Source: Vombatus ursinus
Lineage: Eukaryota; Chordata; Mammalia; Diprotodontia; Vombatidae
Assembly: GCF_900497805.2 (NCBI RefSeq)
Contig: NW_020954687.1
Location: forward strand, 1,147,523 to 1,211,522
DNA length: 64,000 bases
Reading direction: 5' to 3'
The notes beneath the pieces are model-generated. The model did not search any database, had not been told where the DNA came from, and saw only the letters and a program-made list of their open reading frames with translations. Both the position numbers and the translations under genes were made by a program. Positions 42,081 through 53,934 of the stretch are shown piece by piece (within the stretch, counting starts at the first letter, position 1; each line of letters starts with the position of its first letter).

Positions 42081-42384
42081 ACCATACAAGGTACAGAAGC
42101 AATTACAAAAGACAAAAGAGATCATTTTGATTACATAAAATTGAAAAGTTTTTGTGTGAACAAAATTAACTCAACTTGAATAAGAAGGGAAATGAATGGG
42201 AAAAAATCTGCATCAAATCTCTGATAAGCATCTTATATCCAAAATATATAAGCAACCAATAGAAATATATAAGAAAAAATCCATCCCCCAATTTAAGAAA
42301 ATGTTCAAAGGACATGAACAATTCTCAAAGGAAGAATTTCAAACTATCAGTAACTATGTGGAAGAATGTCCTAAATCACTATAA

Positions 42385-42622
42385 GTTCAGTTGTTTTCAG
42401 TCATATCTGACTCTTCCGTGACCCCATTTGGGGTTTTCTTGGCAGAGATACTAGAGTAGTTTGCCATTTCCTTCTCCAGTTCATTTTACAGATGAGGGTG
42501 AAGTGACTTGCCCAGGGTCACACAGCTATTAAGTATCTGAGGCCAGATTTGTACTCAGGAAGAAGAGTCTTGCTGACTACAGGCTTGGTACTCACTCTAC
42601 TGTGCCACCTAACTGCCCAAAT
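42385..42622 (-). mobile_element. tRNA-headed SINE with BovB/RTE-type tail, antisense
   Basis: It runs from gttcagttgttttcagtcat to ctgtgccacctaactgccca. The words aaatcactat and aaattactat on its two sides are a probable target duplication. Confidence 0.85.
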
Positions 42623-42823
42623 TACTATGAGAGAAAAATAAATCAAAACAAATGTAGGTTTTGTCTAATGCCTAGCAAATTGACAATAATAAATGACAAG
42701 AATAGTCAATGTTGGAGTGTTTGTAGAAAGACAGGAACACTAATACATTATTGGTGGAGCTGTCAACTGGTCTAACCATTGTGTAAAGCAATTTAAAATT
42801 ATGTTGGGGGGAAAAAAAGATAG

Positions 42824-42985
42824 GGGCAGCTTGGTGGTGCAGTGGATAGAGCACCGGCCCTGAAGTCAGGAGGACCTGAGTTCAAATTTGGCCTCAGACC
42901 AAACACTTGACACTTACTAGTTGTGTGACCCTGGGCAAGTCACTTAACCCCAACTGCCTAAAACAACAACAACAATAACAAAAAG
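42824..42985 (+). mobile_element. Poly(A)-tailed tRNA SINE (WSINE1-like)
   Basis: Head ggggcagcttggtggtgcag and end cttaaccccaactgcctaaa followed by an A-rich (AAC)n run. Confidence 0.8.
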
Positions 42986-43624
42986 ATGTCCAAAATGTCC
43001 GTACCTGTCAATCTGGAAATCCCACTGCTAGGCATATGCCCCAAGTAGGTCAATGATTAAAAGAAAGGCTCTATATTCCTCCAAATACTTATAGCAGCCC
43101 TTATTGTAGTAGCAAAGAAATGGATTCAAAGCAGATGCCCATTGATTGCTTCATGTATAATGAACAACCTGAGGCCAGTCTGACCAACTGAAGAATGAGC
43201 ATTCCATTGCCCAGAGGGCTTCGACTCTCCCTACATAGCTAGGCTCGTGTGATCATGAGATTTAGATCCTGAAGGGATTTTCGAAGAGTTTAAATAAAGG
43301 TAGAAGATGAACGGAGTCGAATTTTACTGTGCTGTAAGAAATGATTAATATGAGGAATGTAGAGAAGCCTAGAAAGACTCACACTGATACAAAGCGAAGC
43401 AAGCAGAGCAAGGGAAAATGATATATATGATAGTCAATAGAAAGAACAACAACAATAACAAAAATCAAAATAAAATGCTAGGCTATTATAATCAACAAAC
43501 TTGGACCAAAAGAAGAGATAGGAAAAGGCATCTTTCCTTCCCCCCCCCTTTTTTTTTTGCAGAGGTGGGGGATTATGAGAAAGAGGAAGAGAAGAAGCAT
43601 TTACTAATTGCATAATTTATTAAT

Positions 43625-43865
43625 TGGGTACCTATGCGGCACAGTGGATCCCGAAGTTAGGAGGACATGAGTTCAATTTCTGCCTCAGATACTGACTGGC
43701 TGTGTGACGCTGGACAAGTCACTTCACCCTGTTTGCCTCAGTTTCCTCACCTTTAAAATGAGCTGGAGAAGAAAATGGCAAACCACTCTAGTATCTCGAC
43801 CAAAAAAACCCTAAATGGGGTCATGAAGCATTGGACAAGACTAGTTGACTAAACAACAACAAAAT
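43625..43865 (+). mobile_element. tRNA-headed SINE with BovB/RTE-type tail
   Basis: Head gggtacctatgcggcacagt (shortened), tail ggcaaaccactctagtatct and atggggtcatgaagcattgg with an (AAC)n end. Confidence 0.85.
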
Positions 43866-44090
43866 GTGTCAGGCATGGTGGTCAGCACTTAACAAATAAT
43901 ATCTCATTTGATTCTCACAACAACCTTAGGAGGTAGATGCTGCTATGATCCACATTTTATAGTTGGGGAAACAGAAGCAGACAGAAATTAAGTAACTTGC
44001 AGCTAGTAAGTATCAGAGGCAGGATATGAACTTGAGTCTTCCCAATTCCAAGCCCAGCACTCTACACTGTGCCACCTAGTTGCATATGGA
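43866..44090 (-). mobile_element. CORE-SINE, antisense
   Basis: It shows aatatctcatttgattctca, ccttaggaggtagatgctgc and actgtgccacctagttgc. Confidence 0.75.
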
Positions 44091-44239
44091 ACACTAAATA
44101 TAATGGTTAGTTTTGTTGAACAGGTTTTTTTCTCCTTTTTATTCTTTGTTACATGGGATGACTCTCTGGGAAGGGAAGGGAAACACTGGGAAATATAAGT
44201 GATGTAAAAACAAATCAATAAAAAATTATTTTTTAAATC

Positions 44240-44530
44240 CCTACTTCCCTTCAAAAGTTACCTTCTAATGAAGTCTTTCCCATTGCTCTCTCCACCCTAT
44301 CCTTTGATAGACTCTCCCCACAAATTACCTTGTATCATTTTTGTGTCTACGTAGTATATATCTTTCTACGTCCATGTTGTCTCCTCTAGTCAGATAGGAG
44401 GTCCCTGTCAGATAGAAGGTCTTTGAAGGTTGGAACTGGTTCTTGTCTTGTTTTGTTTTGTCTTTGCATCCCCTTACCTAGCTTTGAGCCTGGCCCTTAG
44501 TAGGTGCTTAATACATGCTTGTTGATTGAT
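44240..44530 (+). mobile_element. L2 3' end
   Basis: It shows gaagtctttcccattgctct, ttgtctcctctagtcagata and tggcccttagtaggtgctta with a (gatt) tail. Confidence 0.8.
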
Positions 44531-44684
44531 TGATTCCTGGAGGCCCTGGGAAGAGCTCCTGTTCTCAGGTTCCCTACACTCCTAATATGAGCTCTAATTC
44601 TTAGTGATTGAAAATTAGATGGGGAAGAAACAGAAAGATGTTCCATTGAAAAGAACAGAACCTGGGCCCCAGGAAGTAGGAGCC

Positions 44685-44870
44685 TGGAGACCGGGCTCCA
44701 CTCCACTGGCTACTTAATGCTAGACCAACAACTTGACTTCTCCCTACATCTAATGCACCTTTATAAAAATGGGGTGTAAATATAGCACCTATACTATCTG
44801 TCTCACAGGGCTGCAACAAAGATAAAATGAGATAACAGAAGTCAATGCTCTTTGAAAAGCTAAAACTAGG
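44685..44870 (+). mobile_element. CORE-SINE fragment
   Basis: It shows actatctgtctcacagggct and aagataaaatgagataacag. Confidence 0.55.
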
Positions 44871-44894
44871 CTGAAGTGTATGGCTCTAGTATTA

Positions 44895-46142
44895 TTTACA
44901 AATCTGTATTAAAAGTATCCTCTTGGGGAAAGGAAGAATTTATGATCAAACAAGAGACAGAGAACATTATGAAATGCAAAATGGAAAATTTTGATTACAT
45001 TAAATTAAAAAGGTTTTACACAAACAAAGTCAATGCAACCAAGATTAGAAGGAAAGCAGAAAGCTGGGAAGGAAATTTTACAGCAATATTTCTGATAAAG
45101 GCTTCATTTCTCAAATATATAGAGAACTGAATCAAATTTATAAGAATACAAGTCATTTCTCAATTGATAAATGGTCAAAGGATATGAACAGGTAGTTTTC
45201 AGATAAAGGAATTAAAACTATCTACAGTCATATGAAAAAAAATGTTCTAAACCACTATTGATTAACAAAATGCAAATAAAAACAATTCTGAGGTACCACC
45301 TCAAACCTATCAGATTGGCTAATATGACAGAAAAGGAAAATGATAAATGTTGGAGAAGATGTGGGAAAATTGGAACACTAATGCATTGTTGGTGGAGTTG
45401 TGAACTGATCTGACCATTCTGGAGCTCAAAGGGCTATAAAACGGTGTACCCTTTGATCCAGCAATACTACTACTAGGTCTACATCCCGAAGTGATCATAA
45501 AAGAGGGAAAAGGATCCACATGTACAAAGATATTCATAGCAGCTTTTTGTGGTGGCAAAGAATTGGAAATTGAGGGGATGCCCATCAATTGGGGAATAAC
45601 TGAATAAGTTGTGGCATATGAATGTAATGGAATATCATTGTTCTATAAGAAATTTTGAGCGGGCGGACTTCAGAAAAACCTGTGAAGACTTACATGAACT
45701 GATGCTGAGTGAAGAGAGCAGAACCAGAACATTGTACACAGTAAAAGCAACATTGTACCATGATCAACTATGATAGACTTAGATCTTCTCAGCAATACAA
45801 TGATCTAAGACAATTCCCTGAAGATTTGTGATGGAAAAAGCTAACCACATTCAGAGAAAGAACTACGGAGTCTGAATGCAGATGGAAGCACACTATCTTC
45901 ACTTTTTTTTTTCTTTCTCGTGGTTTTTCCCTTTTGTTCTGATTCTTCTTTCACAATATGGCTAACATGGAAATATGTTTAACATGATTGTACATGTGTA
46001 ACCCATATCAGATTGTTTACTGTCTTGGGGAGGGGGGAGGGAAAAGATGGAGGGAGGGGGGAAATTTTGGAACTCACAATCTGACAAAAATGAATGTCGA
46101 AAACTATCTTTACTTGTAATTGGAAAACAATAAACTACTGTG
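44895..46142 (+). mobile_element. L1 3' end (ORF2 C-terminus and 3' UTR)
   Basis: A readable frame at 44900-45130 has FDYIKLKRFYTNKVNATKI and ESWEGNF, the conserved stretch near the L1 ORF2 C-terminus. Further words follow in broken frames (CWRRCGKIGTLMHCWW, VAKNWK, GCPSI, LWHMNVMEY). The 3' UTR ends gaaaacaataaactactgtg. Several frame changes are visible, so the copy is inactive. Confidence 0.85.
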
Positions 46143-46144
46143 AA

Positions 46145-46157
46145 ATGTGTGTGTTTC

Positions 46158-46223
<66 letters not shown>

Positions 46224-46224
46224 G
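46145..46224 (+). repeat. (GT)n(GA)n compound microsatellite
   Basis: About 10 GT units run directly into about 23 GA units with one AAAG interruption, just after the L1 3' end. Confidence 0.95.
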
Positions 46225-46309
46225 TGCTTGAGGTTACTAAGGTGAAAATAAAACCCTCAGGAAGCTTACATTCCATCGATGGGAGAAACAGAACACCAAC
46301 TCTGAAATG

Positions 46310-46600
46310 CACCGACGGCTACGCAAACACAAGCTGGGCAGAACTGAGAGATCTGTGATTGGCCCAGATGTGGGGGGAGGGGCCATAGTGATGGGCAGCC
46401 TCCTGAGCCGGTTGGGTTAGTCTGAGGTTTCGTCCTGGGGGATGACAGTATTAAGGAGTGTTTGGAATGAGGTGAGGGGCTATTTATCAGAAAGGAGAGG
46501 AAGAGGGTGTTCTGGGGGAAAAAACAAAACTAAAGGACAGGAAGGTGGAAGACTGGGGATAGAAAGTCCCTGAGTTGCCCCAGCTGCTGTGGCAAGTACA
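46310..46600. other. Single-copy stretch
   Basis: No exon or repeat seen. Confidence 0.35.
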
Positions 46601-46603
46601 GGC

Positions 46604-46860
46604 TTGTTGTTGTTCAGTTGTTTTCATTCCTGTCCAATTCTTCGTGACCCTTTTTGGGGTTTTCTTGACAAAGATACTAGAATGGTTTGCCATTTCCTTC
46701 TCCAGCTCATTTTACGGATGAGGAAACTGAGGCAAACAGGGTGAAGTGACTTGCCCAGTGACTAACCCTAACCCAACTAGTAAGTGTCTGAGGTTGGATT
46801 TGAACTCAGGTCTTACTGACTTCAGGTCTGACACTATCTGCTGCACCGCCTAGGTGCCAA
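46604..46860 (-). mobile_element. tRNA-headed SINE with BovB/RTE-type tail, antisense
   Basis: It begins gttgttgttcagttgttttc and includes agaatggtttgccatttcct. A small duplication (actaaccctaacccaact) sits in the middle. Confidence 0.85.
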
Positions 46861-46868
46861 GTCCAGCC

Positions 46869-47098
46869 TAAGGAGTTCTCAACAAGAGATTTTTGGATAG
46901 GTTTCAGCAAGTTTGTGAACTTGGATGGAAAAAAAAAGGTTTACATCTTTATTTTCACTTTATTTTCCTTTGTAATTCCAGGTATGTTTTATTCACTTAA
47001 AAACATTATCCTGGGAAGTGGTCCATAAGCTTTACTAGACTGTCCAAGAAGTCCGTGGCACAAATAAAGGTTAAGAACTCCTGACCTGGAAATTGAGG
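46869..47098 (-). mobile_element. Old DNA-transposon-like repeat with inverted ends, copy 2
   Basis: The left end aaggagttctcaac and the right end gttaagaactcct are inverted repeats of each other with one or two mismatches. Read on the minus strand the body matches copies 1 and 3 (cttaaccttta, acagtctagtaaagcttatg, ggataatgtttttaagtg). Confidence 0.6.
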
Positions 47099-47099
47099 A

Positions 47100-48655
47100 G
47101 TGGGGTAGGGACTGAGGAGCTAAGAAGTCTCTACGGACCACTAAACCTTCCAGGGGAGGAGGCCTGGGCCTTAAAAAGCCTGGATCCTTGGTGTCTTGGT
47201 CCTGCTTTCAGTTCAACCCGGCTTTAATGTGGCCAGCCCATAAAGATAGGTGAGAAATGGAAAATTCCACAGGCCACCCGCAAGGTGGAAGCTGAACTTC
47301 TCAGGGAGGTCCAGGGTTCTGGTCCCGGCTGGGATCCCCACGGTTCTTACCCCCTAGGGATTCCAAATGTGGTTGGTTGTATGAGTTGTTGGTCTTTTAC
47401 TCTCCAGTAACTTTGAAAGACATATTAAAGGTCCTATTATGTGCAAAAGTGCTTAGTAAATGAATAGAGCAAACATCCAGGCTGGAGGCATGGGAGAGGG
47501 AAAAGTGAAAGAAAATCAAACCATTTCTCCAGACCCAGGCAGTGCAGAGGTGGTGGCGACCGTGGACTCTTCCACTCCTGGGGTGCACGTTACTAGCTTA
47601 AGGGGTGACTAGGCAGTTAAGACTTCTTGTCCTGTCAGAGACTCAAAAAGCCCTCTGGAGCTTTCTGCTTCCAGATTTCACCCCACCACCATCCTACCCT
47701 ATTGTCCAACCTTAGAGGAGAGCTGGGGTGGGGAGGAACACAGAGTACCTAGGTCAAAAGCAGGGCCCCTTCCCTAGATTTTAGTGGGGGGATTCATTCT
47801 AACACTCTATTCCCATCCATGGGAGACTCCTCAGGGGGAGCCAATTATTCATTGCCAGGTACCCTAGCTATGTCCTTTTCTCTCTCTTGCCCTAATGCCC
47901 TAAGAGAGCCTGCCAGCCCAGAGCTCAGCTAAATGGAATGCAGTAGGATGGGGGAGGTGTTAACCCTTCAAGGGCCAAAGTGGACTCCAGGATGGTGGCT
48001 TTCAGATGGCAAGGAATGGGGTTGAGGGAAGGTGAGGGGATTACTATCCATCTTTAAGCTCTCCTATGCCTTTCTTCTTCCCCTCCTCCAATGCTCTGAG
48101 ATAAGGGGCCTCTGACTACCTCATTCTCTTCTTACTTCCCTAATTGAACTTGGGACTAGGGGATATAGGTCTTGGTTTCTGCTTCCCTGGTTGAGATGCC
48201 AATATTTGACCTGGCAGAGCATATGGCTCAGAGGACTGATGAGTCTTGTTAGAGTTCAGTCCCTCAGTCTTCCCCCCAATCCACTCAGGGTCTCTTCGGC
48301 GTCTTTGTAGCCCTACCTTTTCCCATCTAGTTAACCACCAGGGTGTGTCCCGGATAGCCCAGGGTGGATGGCACATTCTGTGCCTGCTGGGCCATCCTAT
48401 TTACACCTGAGGGGAAGGTGTTGGGTTGAAGAGAAGGTGACAAAGGCTATTGACTATACCTCCAGAGAAGGGGAAAAAACCCGGAGGAAATTCACCCTAT
48501 GCAAAGGAGGGAGGCTCTGGTTAACTGCCTCACCTGTGGTTTCAAGGCTGTAGCCCTATCTATCTTTTTCTTGGGGAGGGGTTAGCCCAAGGCTCTAGGT
48601 GGGAGACATTTGGCCCGCAGTTAGGTGGTGAAGTCGTTTGCATACAAATACAAAC
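47100..48655. other. Long single-copy stretch
   Basis: About 1.5 kb has no recognised repeat except a possible short L2 trace near 47420-47460. No open frame resembles an exon. Confidence 0.45.
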
Positions 48656-49002
48656 CCCTATTTCCCTCATTTCCCTATTACTGTCCAGGGCACCCACAGC
48701 CTTGGTCACCCAGGATCAAAACTTCAGTGCCATCCTTGACTTCTCACTCTCACTGACACTACATATTCAATTCATGGTCATATCCCAGCACACCTCTCCT
48801 ATAAATACCTTTCCATTCACAAACTTACAGCCCTACTTCCAGGTATCATCATCTCTCATCTAGACAATTGCAAAAATATTTTTTTTTAATTTGCCTAGCC
48901 CTTTATTCTTAATTTATTTGTCAATTTACAAGCATCTATTTTCTCACCCTCTCACCTCCCCCAAACTGGGGCGGGGGGAAGGAAAACAAAACCCTAGTAA
49001 TA

Positions 49003-49198
49003 ATTTGTTGTTGCGTCTGACTGTTCATGATCCCATTTGGGTTGGGTTTTTTTTTTTTTTTTTGCAAGGATACTGGAGTGGTTTGCCGTTTCTTCTCCAG
49101 CTCATTTAATAAATGAGGAAACTGAGGCAAACAGGGTGAAGTGACTTGCCCAAGGTCACACAGCTGGTAAGTGTCTGAGGCCAGATTGGATCAGGTCT
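49003..49198 (-). mobile_element. tRNA-headed SINE with BovB/RTE-type tail, antisense, truncated
   Basis: It begins tttgttgttgcgtctgactg, has actggagtggtttgccgttt and stops in ggccagattggatcaggtct without the head. Confidence 0.75.
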
Positions 49199-49290
49199 TT
49201 TTTGTTGTTGTTAGAGTAGAGAGGGTATGTAACAAATATGTAGTTAAGCAAAACAGATTTCCGCGATGGTCACGTCAAAAAATGTATATC

Positions 49291-49442
49291 TGGGGGCAGC
49301 TCAGTGGCGCAATGGATAAAGCACTGGCCCTGGATTCAGGAGGACCTGAGTTCAAATCCGGTCTCAGACACATAACACTCACTAGCTGTGTGACTCTGGG
49401 CAAGTCATTTAGCCCCAATTGCCTCACCAAAAAAAAAAAACA
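49291..49442 (+). mobile_element. Poly(A)-tailed tRNA SINE (WSINE1-like)
   Basis: Head gggggcagctcagtggcgca, end tttagccccaattgcctcac followed by 13 A. Confidence 0.9.
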
Positions 49443-49676
49443 ACAGAACTTAAAAAATGTATATCTTGTTCTCCCAATAGCTTTTGGACTGGTCTTCTTC
49501 AAATCTCCCCCCACTCCAATCCATTCTCCACTCAGCTTCTTAACTCCCTAACAAAAAGCTCTGGTAGCTCCCTATTAAATCCAGAATGAAATATGCATAG
49601 TCTTTTGTTTGGCTTTTAAAACTTTTTGTAACCAGACCCTTTCCTTTCTTTCATACACTCTACATTCCATTGAATA

Positions 49677-49890
49677 CTAATCAATAGTCGATAAATATTT
49701 ATTAAGTGCCTACTTGAAAGGCATTGTGCTAAGCACTAGGGATACAAAGAAAGGGAAAAAAACCAAACAGTCCCTGCTCTAGAGATAGTGGTCTAAGGAA
49801 GGAGGCAACAAACTGCTTCACACAAGCAAGCTATGTACAGGATAAACTGGAAAATAATCAACAGAGGGGAGGTACTGGGAGTGGGGGGGC
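49677..49890 (-). mobile_element. L2 3' end, antisense, inside a sense L2
   Basis: It shows gataaatatttattaagtgc, attgtgctaagcactaggga and gtccctgctctagagatagt. Confidence 0.7.
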
Positions 49891-49892
49891 AT

Positions 49893-50145
49893 AGCACCTA
49901 CTATACACCAGGCATCATGCTAAGCACTAATCTTTTTACAAATATTATCCCAAGAGATCCTTACCAATACCCTGGTAGGTAGGTGCTATTATTATCCTCA
50001 TTTCACAGTCAAGGAAACTGAAGCAGACAAAGGTTAAGTGAGTCCCAGTATCACATAGTTAGTAAGTGTCTGAGGCTGGATTTGAACTTAGGTCTTCCTG
50101 ACTCCACAACCAGTGCTCTATCCACTATGCCTCCAGCTACCCCCA
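49893..50145 (-). mobile_element. CORE-SINE, antisense
   Basis: It shows cctactatacaccaggcatc, aggtgctattattatcctca and atttgaacttaggtcttcct. Confidence 0.75.
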
Positions 50146-50689
50146 CTAGAATTAAGGGGAAATCTGGGCACTACACTACATTTCCCTCATTCTGTATCTT
50201 TTCACTGACTCTTCCCCCATGCCTTGGATCTGCTCATCTATCTGCTCATTTCTACCTCTTAGTTTTCTGGACCTCCTTCAAGACTCAGCTTGAATCTCAC
50301 CTACTGCAGGTGGTTTTTCCCAGTCCCATCACTGGATCGTATTGTCCTCTCTCAGAGTGTCTTCTATCTACTTTGTACATATCTTGTATGTACTGTGCAT
50401 AGGTAGTTAAATGCTGTCTCCCCACTAGAATATAATCTCCTTAGATTGTTTTTGCTTTTTTTTTTTTTGTATTCCTATCACTTATCACAATCGCCCAGCA
50501 TACAGTAAGCGCTTAATAAATGCTAGTTGCCTGACTACTCTTGACTAGCAGTGGCACTATCAATCCTCCTCACCCTTATTGCTGCACTCCCACCCCAGGT
50601 AACTGAGAAAGGTGTCCTAGTCCCCAAGGTGGTCAGGTCCAGAATTACAATGCTAATTTACCAGCTGTTCTTGATTCAATTCAACAAAT

Positions 50690-51420
50690 GTTAAGTCCCA
50701 GTGCATTGTGGTAACCTCAAGGGATACACAAACTAATTCAATCAATCATCAACAAGCATTTACTAAGCAAGCATTGACTTAAGCCCCGAGTGTAAGAAGA
50801 AAAACAAAAAGAAAGTAATGGAGAAGACATTCATAAATCCGCCCAGAGGAAAAGGAGGAGAGGGAGATAAGACACTAATCCAATCCAATCCCATCAACAT
50901 TTATTAAGCAACCACGGTCAGGAAAAGTCTCCAGAAGGAGGTAGGATTTGAGCTGAGTCTTACAGGAAGCCAGAGATTCTAAAGAATCTGAGATCAGGAT
51001 GGAGAGCATTCCAGGCACTTGGGGATTGCCAATTGGAAGAAGTTGAGATAGGAGTAGATAGAGCATCCTGTTTGATGAACAGCCAAGTAGGTCCATATAA
51101 ACATGGAGGCGAAAGATATGTTAAAAGACTGGAAAAATAAGAAGGGTTTAGGTTGTAAAGAGCTTTAAATGCTAAAGAGAGGAGTTTATATTTATTCCTG
51201 AAGGTGAGCCATTGGAGGTTATTGAGTAGAGGCTTGATATAGTCACACCTATGCTTTAAGAAAATCACTTTGGCAGCTTGCAGAGGATGGATTGGAGTGG
51301 GAAAAATCTCAAGGCTGGGAGTACATGGGGTGAGAGCTGATAAGGGCCTGAAATCAGGGTGGTGGTTGCATGAGTGAAGAGGATGCATCTAGGAGAGATG
51401 TTTTTAGAGAAAGAAAAGAC
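50690..51420 (-). mobile_element. L2 3' part, antisense
   Basis: From ttaagtcccagtgcattgtg through aagcaagcattgacttaagc, gagagcattccaggcacttg and gtgagccattggaggttatt to gtggttgcatgagtgaagag. On the minus strand the words IKPLLNNLQWLTFRNKYKLL and AFKALYNLNPSYFSSLLTYL match the C-terminus of L2-type ORF2. Confidence 0.65.
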
Positions 51421-51559
51421 AAGATTTAGTAATTAATATGATGTGTGGGCTAATAGAGAGGAGTTGAGGATGATACCAAGGTTGGGAATTAGGCAGGAAT
51501 AATGGTAGTGCCCTTAATGGTAATAGGGAGGTTTTTGATAGAGATGGTTGCTTACTGTG

Positions 51560-51770
51560 TGACAAGTGTACTGAGTACATTACAATTGTCTCATTTGATT
51601 CTCATAATAACCCTGGGAGGTAGGTGCTATTATTATCTCCATTTTACAAATGAGGAAACTGAGACCTAGAGATCAATTGATTTGTCCAGAGTCACACAGC
51701 CAGTAACTGTCTGAGGCTGGATTTGAACTTAGGTTTTCTGGTTCCAACCCTGACTCTCTATCCACTAAGA
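51560..51770 (-). mobile_element. CORE-SINE, antisense
   Basis: It shows ttctcataataaccctggga, ggtaggtgctattattatct and atttgaacttaggttttctg. Confidence 0.75.
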
Positions 51771-51774
51771 CTTC

Positions 51775-52465
51775 AAATGTCTAATTTGGGCTAAGTTCTG
51801 TACTAGGCACAGAAGATAAAAAGACCAAATCAGAAAACCCATCTAGGAACCCTCTAGGAACTTTTATTCATCTGGGTTTATGTTATATTTACATAGATAA
51901 GTAAGTGGAAGATAATTGAAGGAGAGAGCATTAATTACTAGGAAAATCTGGAAAGTGTTCAAGTGTTCAAGTTCCTGTCCCCAAGGAAGAAAGGATTCTG
52001 AAAAGGATGAGGAGGGGGTGAATTCCAGGCATCCTGATGGATAGCTTGTGCAAAAGTTTAGATACAGAAAATACATAAAGTGACAAGTTCTGGGAACAGA
52101 AAATAGACCAGGTGGGCTTGAACATTCGACATAAAGGAGAAAAAAGGAGCAACATTGTCAGATCTGGCTTTTGGAGGAAGGTGGATTGGTGAAAGATTGG
52201 AGGCAAGTAGAACTAGGCTGTTATATTAGCTCAAGTGAGAATTAATGAGAGCCTGAATTAGGGTAATGGTTACACAAGCGGAGAGAAAGATATCACTGAG
52301 TCCTTGGTCTTGAGGAGCTTACAAACTAGTGCGGGCAGACAGGCAGTGTGAAATATGCACAAATGATTATGGCAGGCTGTATTGTGGAGGAGCACTCTTG
52401 GGGATATTGACAATGGTTAAGTGAGATAGAGTGGAGCTATGGGGCTTTGAGAATGTGGATGATTG
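51775..52465 (-). mobile_element. L2 3' part, antisense, degraded
   Basis: It follows the same antisense order: gttctgtactaggcacagaa, gtgaattccaggcatcctga, gtcagatctggcttttggag, agcctgaattagggtaatgg. Confidence 0.5.
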
Positions 52466-52469
52466 AAAA

Positions 52470-52895
52470 ATCTGGCAAGACTTGGTTGAATTGATGCAGG
52501 GTGAAGTTAGCAGCACCCAGAGAACAATGTAACAGTAATATTGTAAAGATAATCAATTGTGAAATCTTAGTAACTAATCAACACAATGACTCAACATAGA
52601 TACATAATGAAACATGCTATCCACCTCCAGATAGAGAGCTGATGGACCCAGAGTACAGATTGAAGCATATTTTCTTTTATTTCTTTCTTTTTCTTGTTTT
52701 TTTTTTTTTTGGTGGTGGTAGGGGAACATGGCTAATGAGGAAATTTGTTTTGCATGACTATACATATTTGAAATGGGTTCTATTTTTCTGCCTTCTCAAT
52801 GGGCAGGGGAGGGGAAGGGAAGAAAGAGAGAATTTGGAATTAAAAATGATTTGGGTTTCTTCCCTCTTCAATTCTAAGCAAACAGTAAAATAAAT
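52470..52895 (+). mobile_element. L1 3' UTR
   Basis: It shows gaattgatgcagggtgaagt, cacctccagatagagagctg, cttttttttttttttggtgg-like run and ggaaatttgttttgcatgac, the marsupial L1 tail. Confidence 0.75.
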
Positions 52896-52899
52896 ACAA

Positions 52900-53275
52900 C
52901 CACCAGGAAGTCTAGGCCTGCTTTTCTTACATCAATAAAGAACAATGGATTTAACGCCAGAAATGTGAGTGTAGCAAACATCTCTGACTCAAAACTTCAA
53001 TTTGCCCAGCCATGCACCCTTCTCGGTGAGGGAGGGGAAAGAGGAGGAGGAGATTAAACCCTCTGCTGCCTTTCTGTTCAAATTGTAGAAGAGGAACCAG
53101 TCAGGTTAAACCAGTCTGATTAAATCAAAGGCCAAAGGCTGGTTTATATCATGGGATGCATTTAAGGAAGGTCTGGCCAAGGCCCCCACCTCTCTGGTTC
53201 TCTTTGTCGAGTGATGATTTGATAAGTATAACCTCTGGATAAGTTTATCTTTGGAACATGCCACAAGGATCATCT
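52900..53275. other. Single-copy stretch
   Basis: No exon or repeat seen. Confidence 0.35.
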
Positions 53276-53392
53276 TGTCTAACCACCTCATCTTACAGGT
53301 GAAGTAACTGAGTCCCAGAGAATGTTAAGTGGCTTGCTCAATGAGCTACAGGTAATAAGTAGCAATAAGAGATTTGAACCTGTGTCCTCCAA
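53260..53392 (-). mobile_element. MIR, antisense
   Basis: It shows catcttacaggtgaagtaac and tgagtcccagagaatgttaa. Confidence 0.55.
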
Positions 53393-53560
53393 CTGGCAGC
53401 TGAGTGGAGAGGTGTTTGGGCCTGGAGTCAGGAAGACCTTGAGTTCAAATGTGACCTCAAACCCTTGGTAGCTATGTGACCCTGGGCAAATTGCTTAACA
53501 CAGTTTCTGGGGCACAGTAAGTGCGATATAAATGTTAGCTATCATTATTATTAAAGGCAA
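53393..53560 (+). mobile_element. CORE-SINE with internal deletion
   Basis: The head and middle (ggcctggagtcaggaagacc, gtgaccctgggcaaattgct) join directly to the tail (ggggcacagtaagtgcgata, taaatgttagctatc). Confidence 0.7.
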
Positions 53561-53934
53561 TATAAACTGTCCCATCACACATTTCTGGGAACCAAGAGCT
53601 AAATGCTCTTTTTTCTATCTCTATTTACTAAGCTGTGTAACCTACATGAATCACCTAACTTCTCTGTGCCTCAGTTTCCTATCCATAAAATGTAAAATGT
53701 AAAAAAAAATCTTCTAGCTCTAATTTTCTATGATTCATTTCAACTAATTGTTTTGACCTAACAGAGGTAGAGGTAGTAACTGGCATGGCAGAGAAAGAAT
53801 GAATGACTGAGATATAAATATGTGTGAATCTCTATGTATGTTCTTTGTATATGCCAAGTGTATATGTACCTGCGTACGTACACATATGGGTGTATGTCTA
53901 GTTATGTAGTTATGCCTTAGACTTGATATGAAGC

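Larger units (their letters stand above)
42085..44228 (+). mobile_element. L1 3' part (ORF2 C-terminus to 3' end), broken by several SINEs
   Basis: The translation at 42115-42390 carries L1 ORF2 C-terminal words (FDYIKLKSF, KYISNQ, KDMNNSQRKNF) and the piece after 42620 resumes with trace of the CWSVC region. SINEs lie at 42385-42622, 42824-42985, 43625-43865 and 43866-44090. The L1 tail resumes at 44091 (tgttgaacaggttttt) and ends gtaaaaacaaatcaataaaa. Confidence 0.7.
48660..50545 (+). mobile_element. L2 3' half, broken by several insertions
   Basis: Sense L2 pieces lie at 48660-48900 (cttggtcacccaggatcaaa), 49475-49676 (tggtagctccctattaaatc) and 50146-50545 (agactcagcttgaatctcac, aatataatctccttagattg, cagtaagcgcttaataaatg). 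They are in consensus order, so this is one element. Confidence 0.7.
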
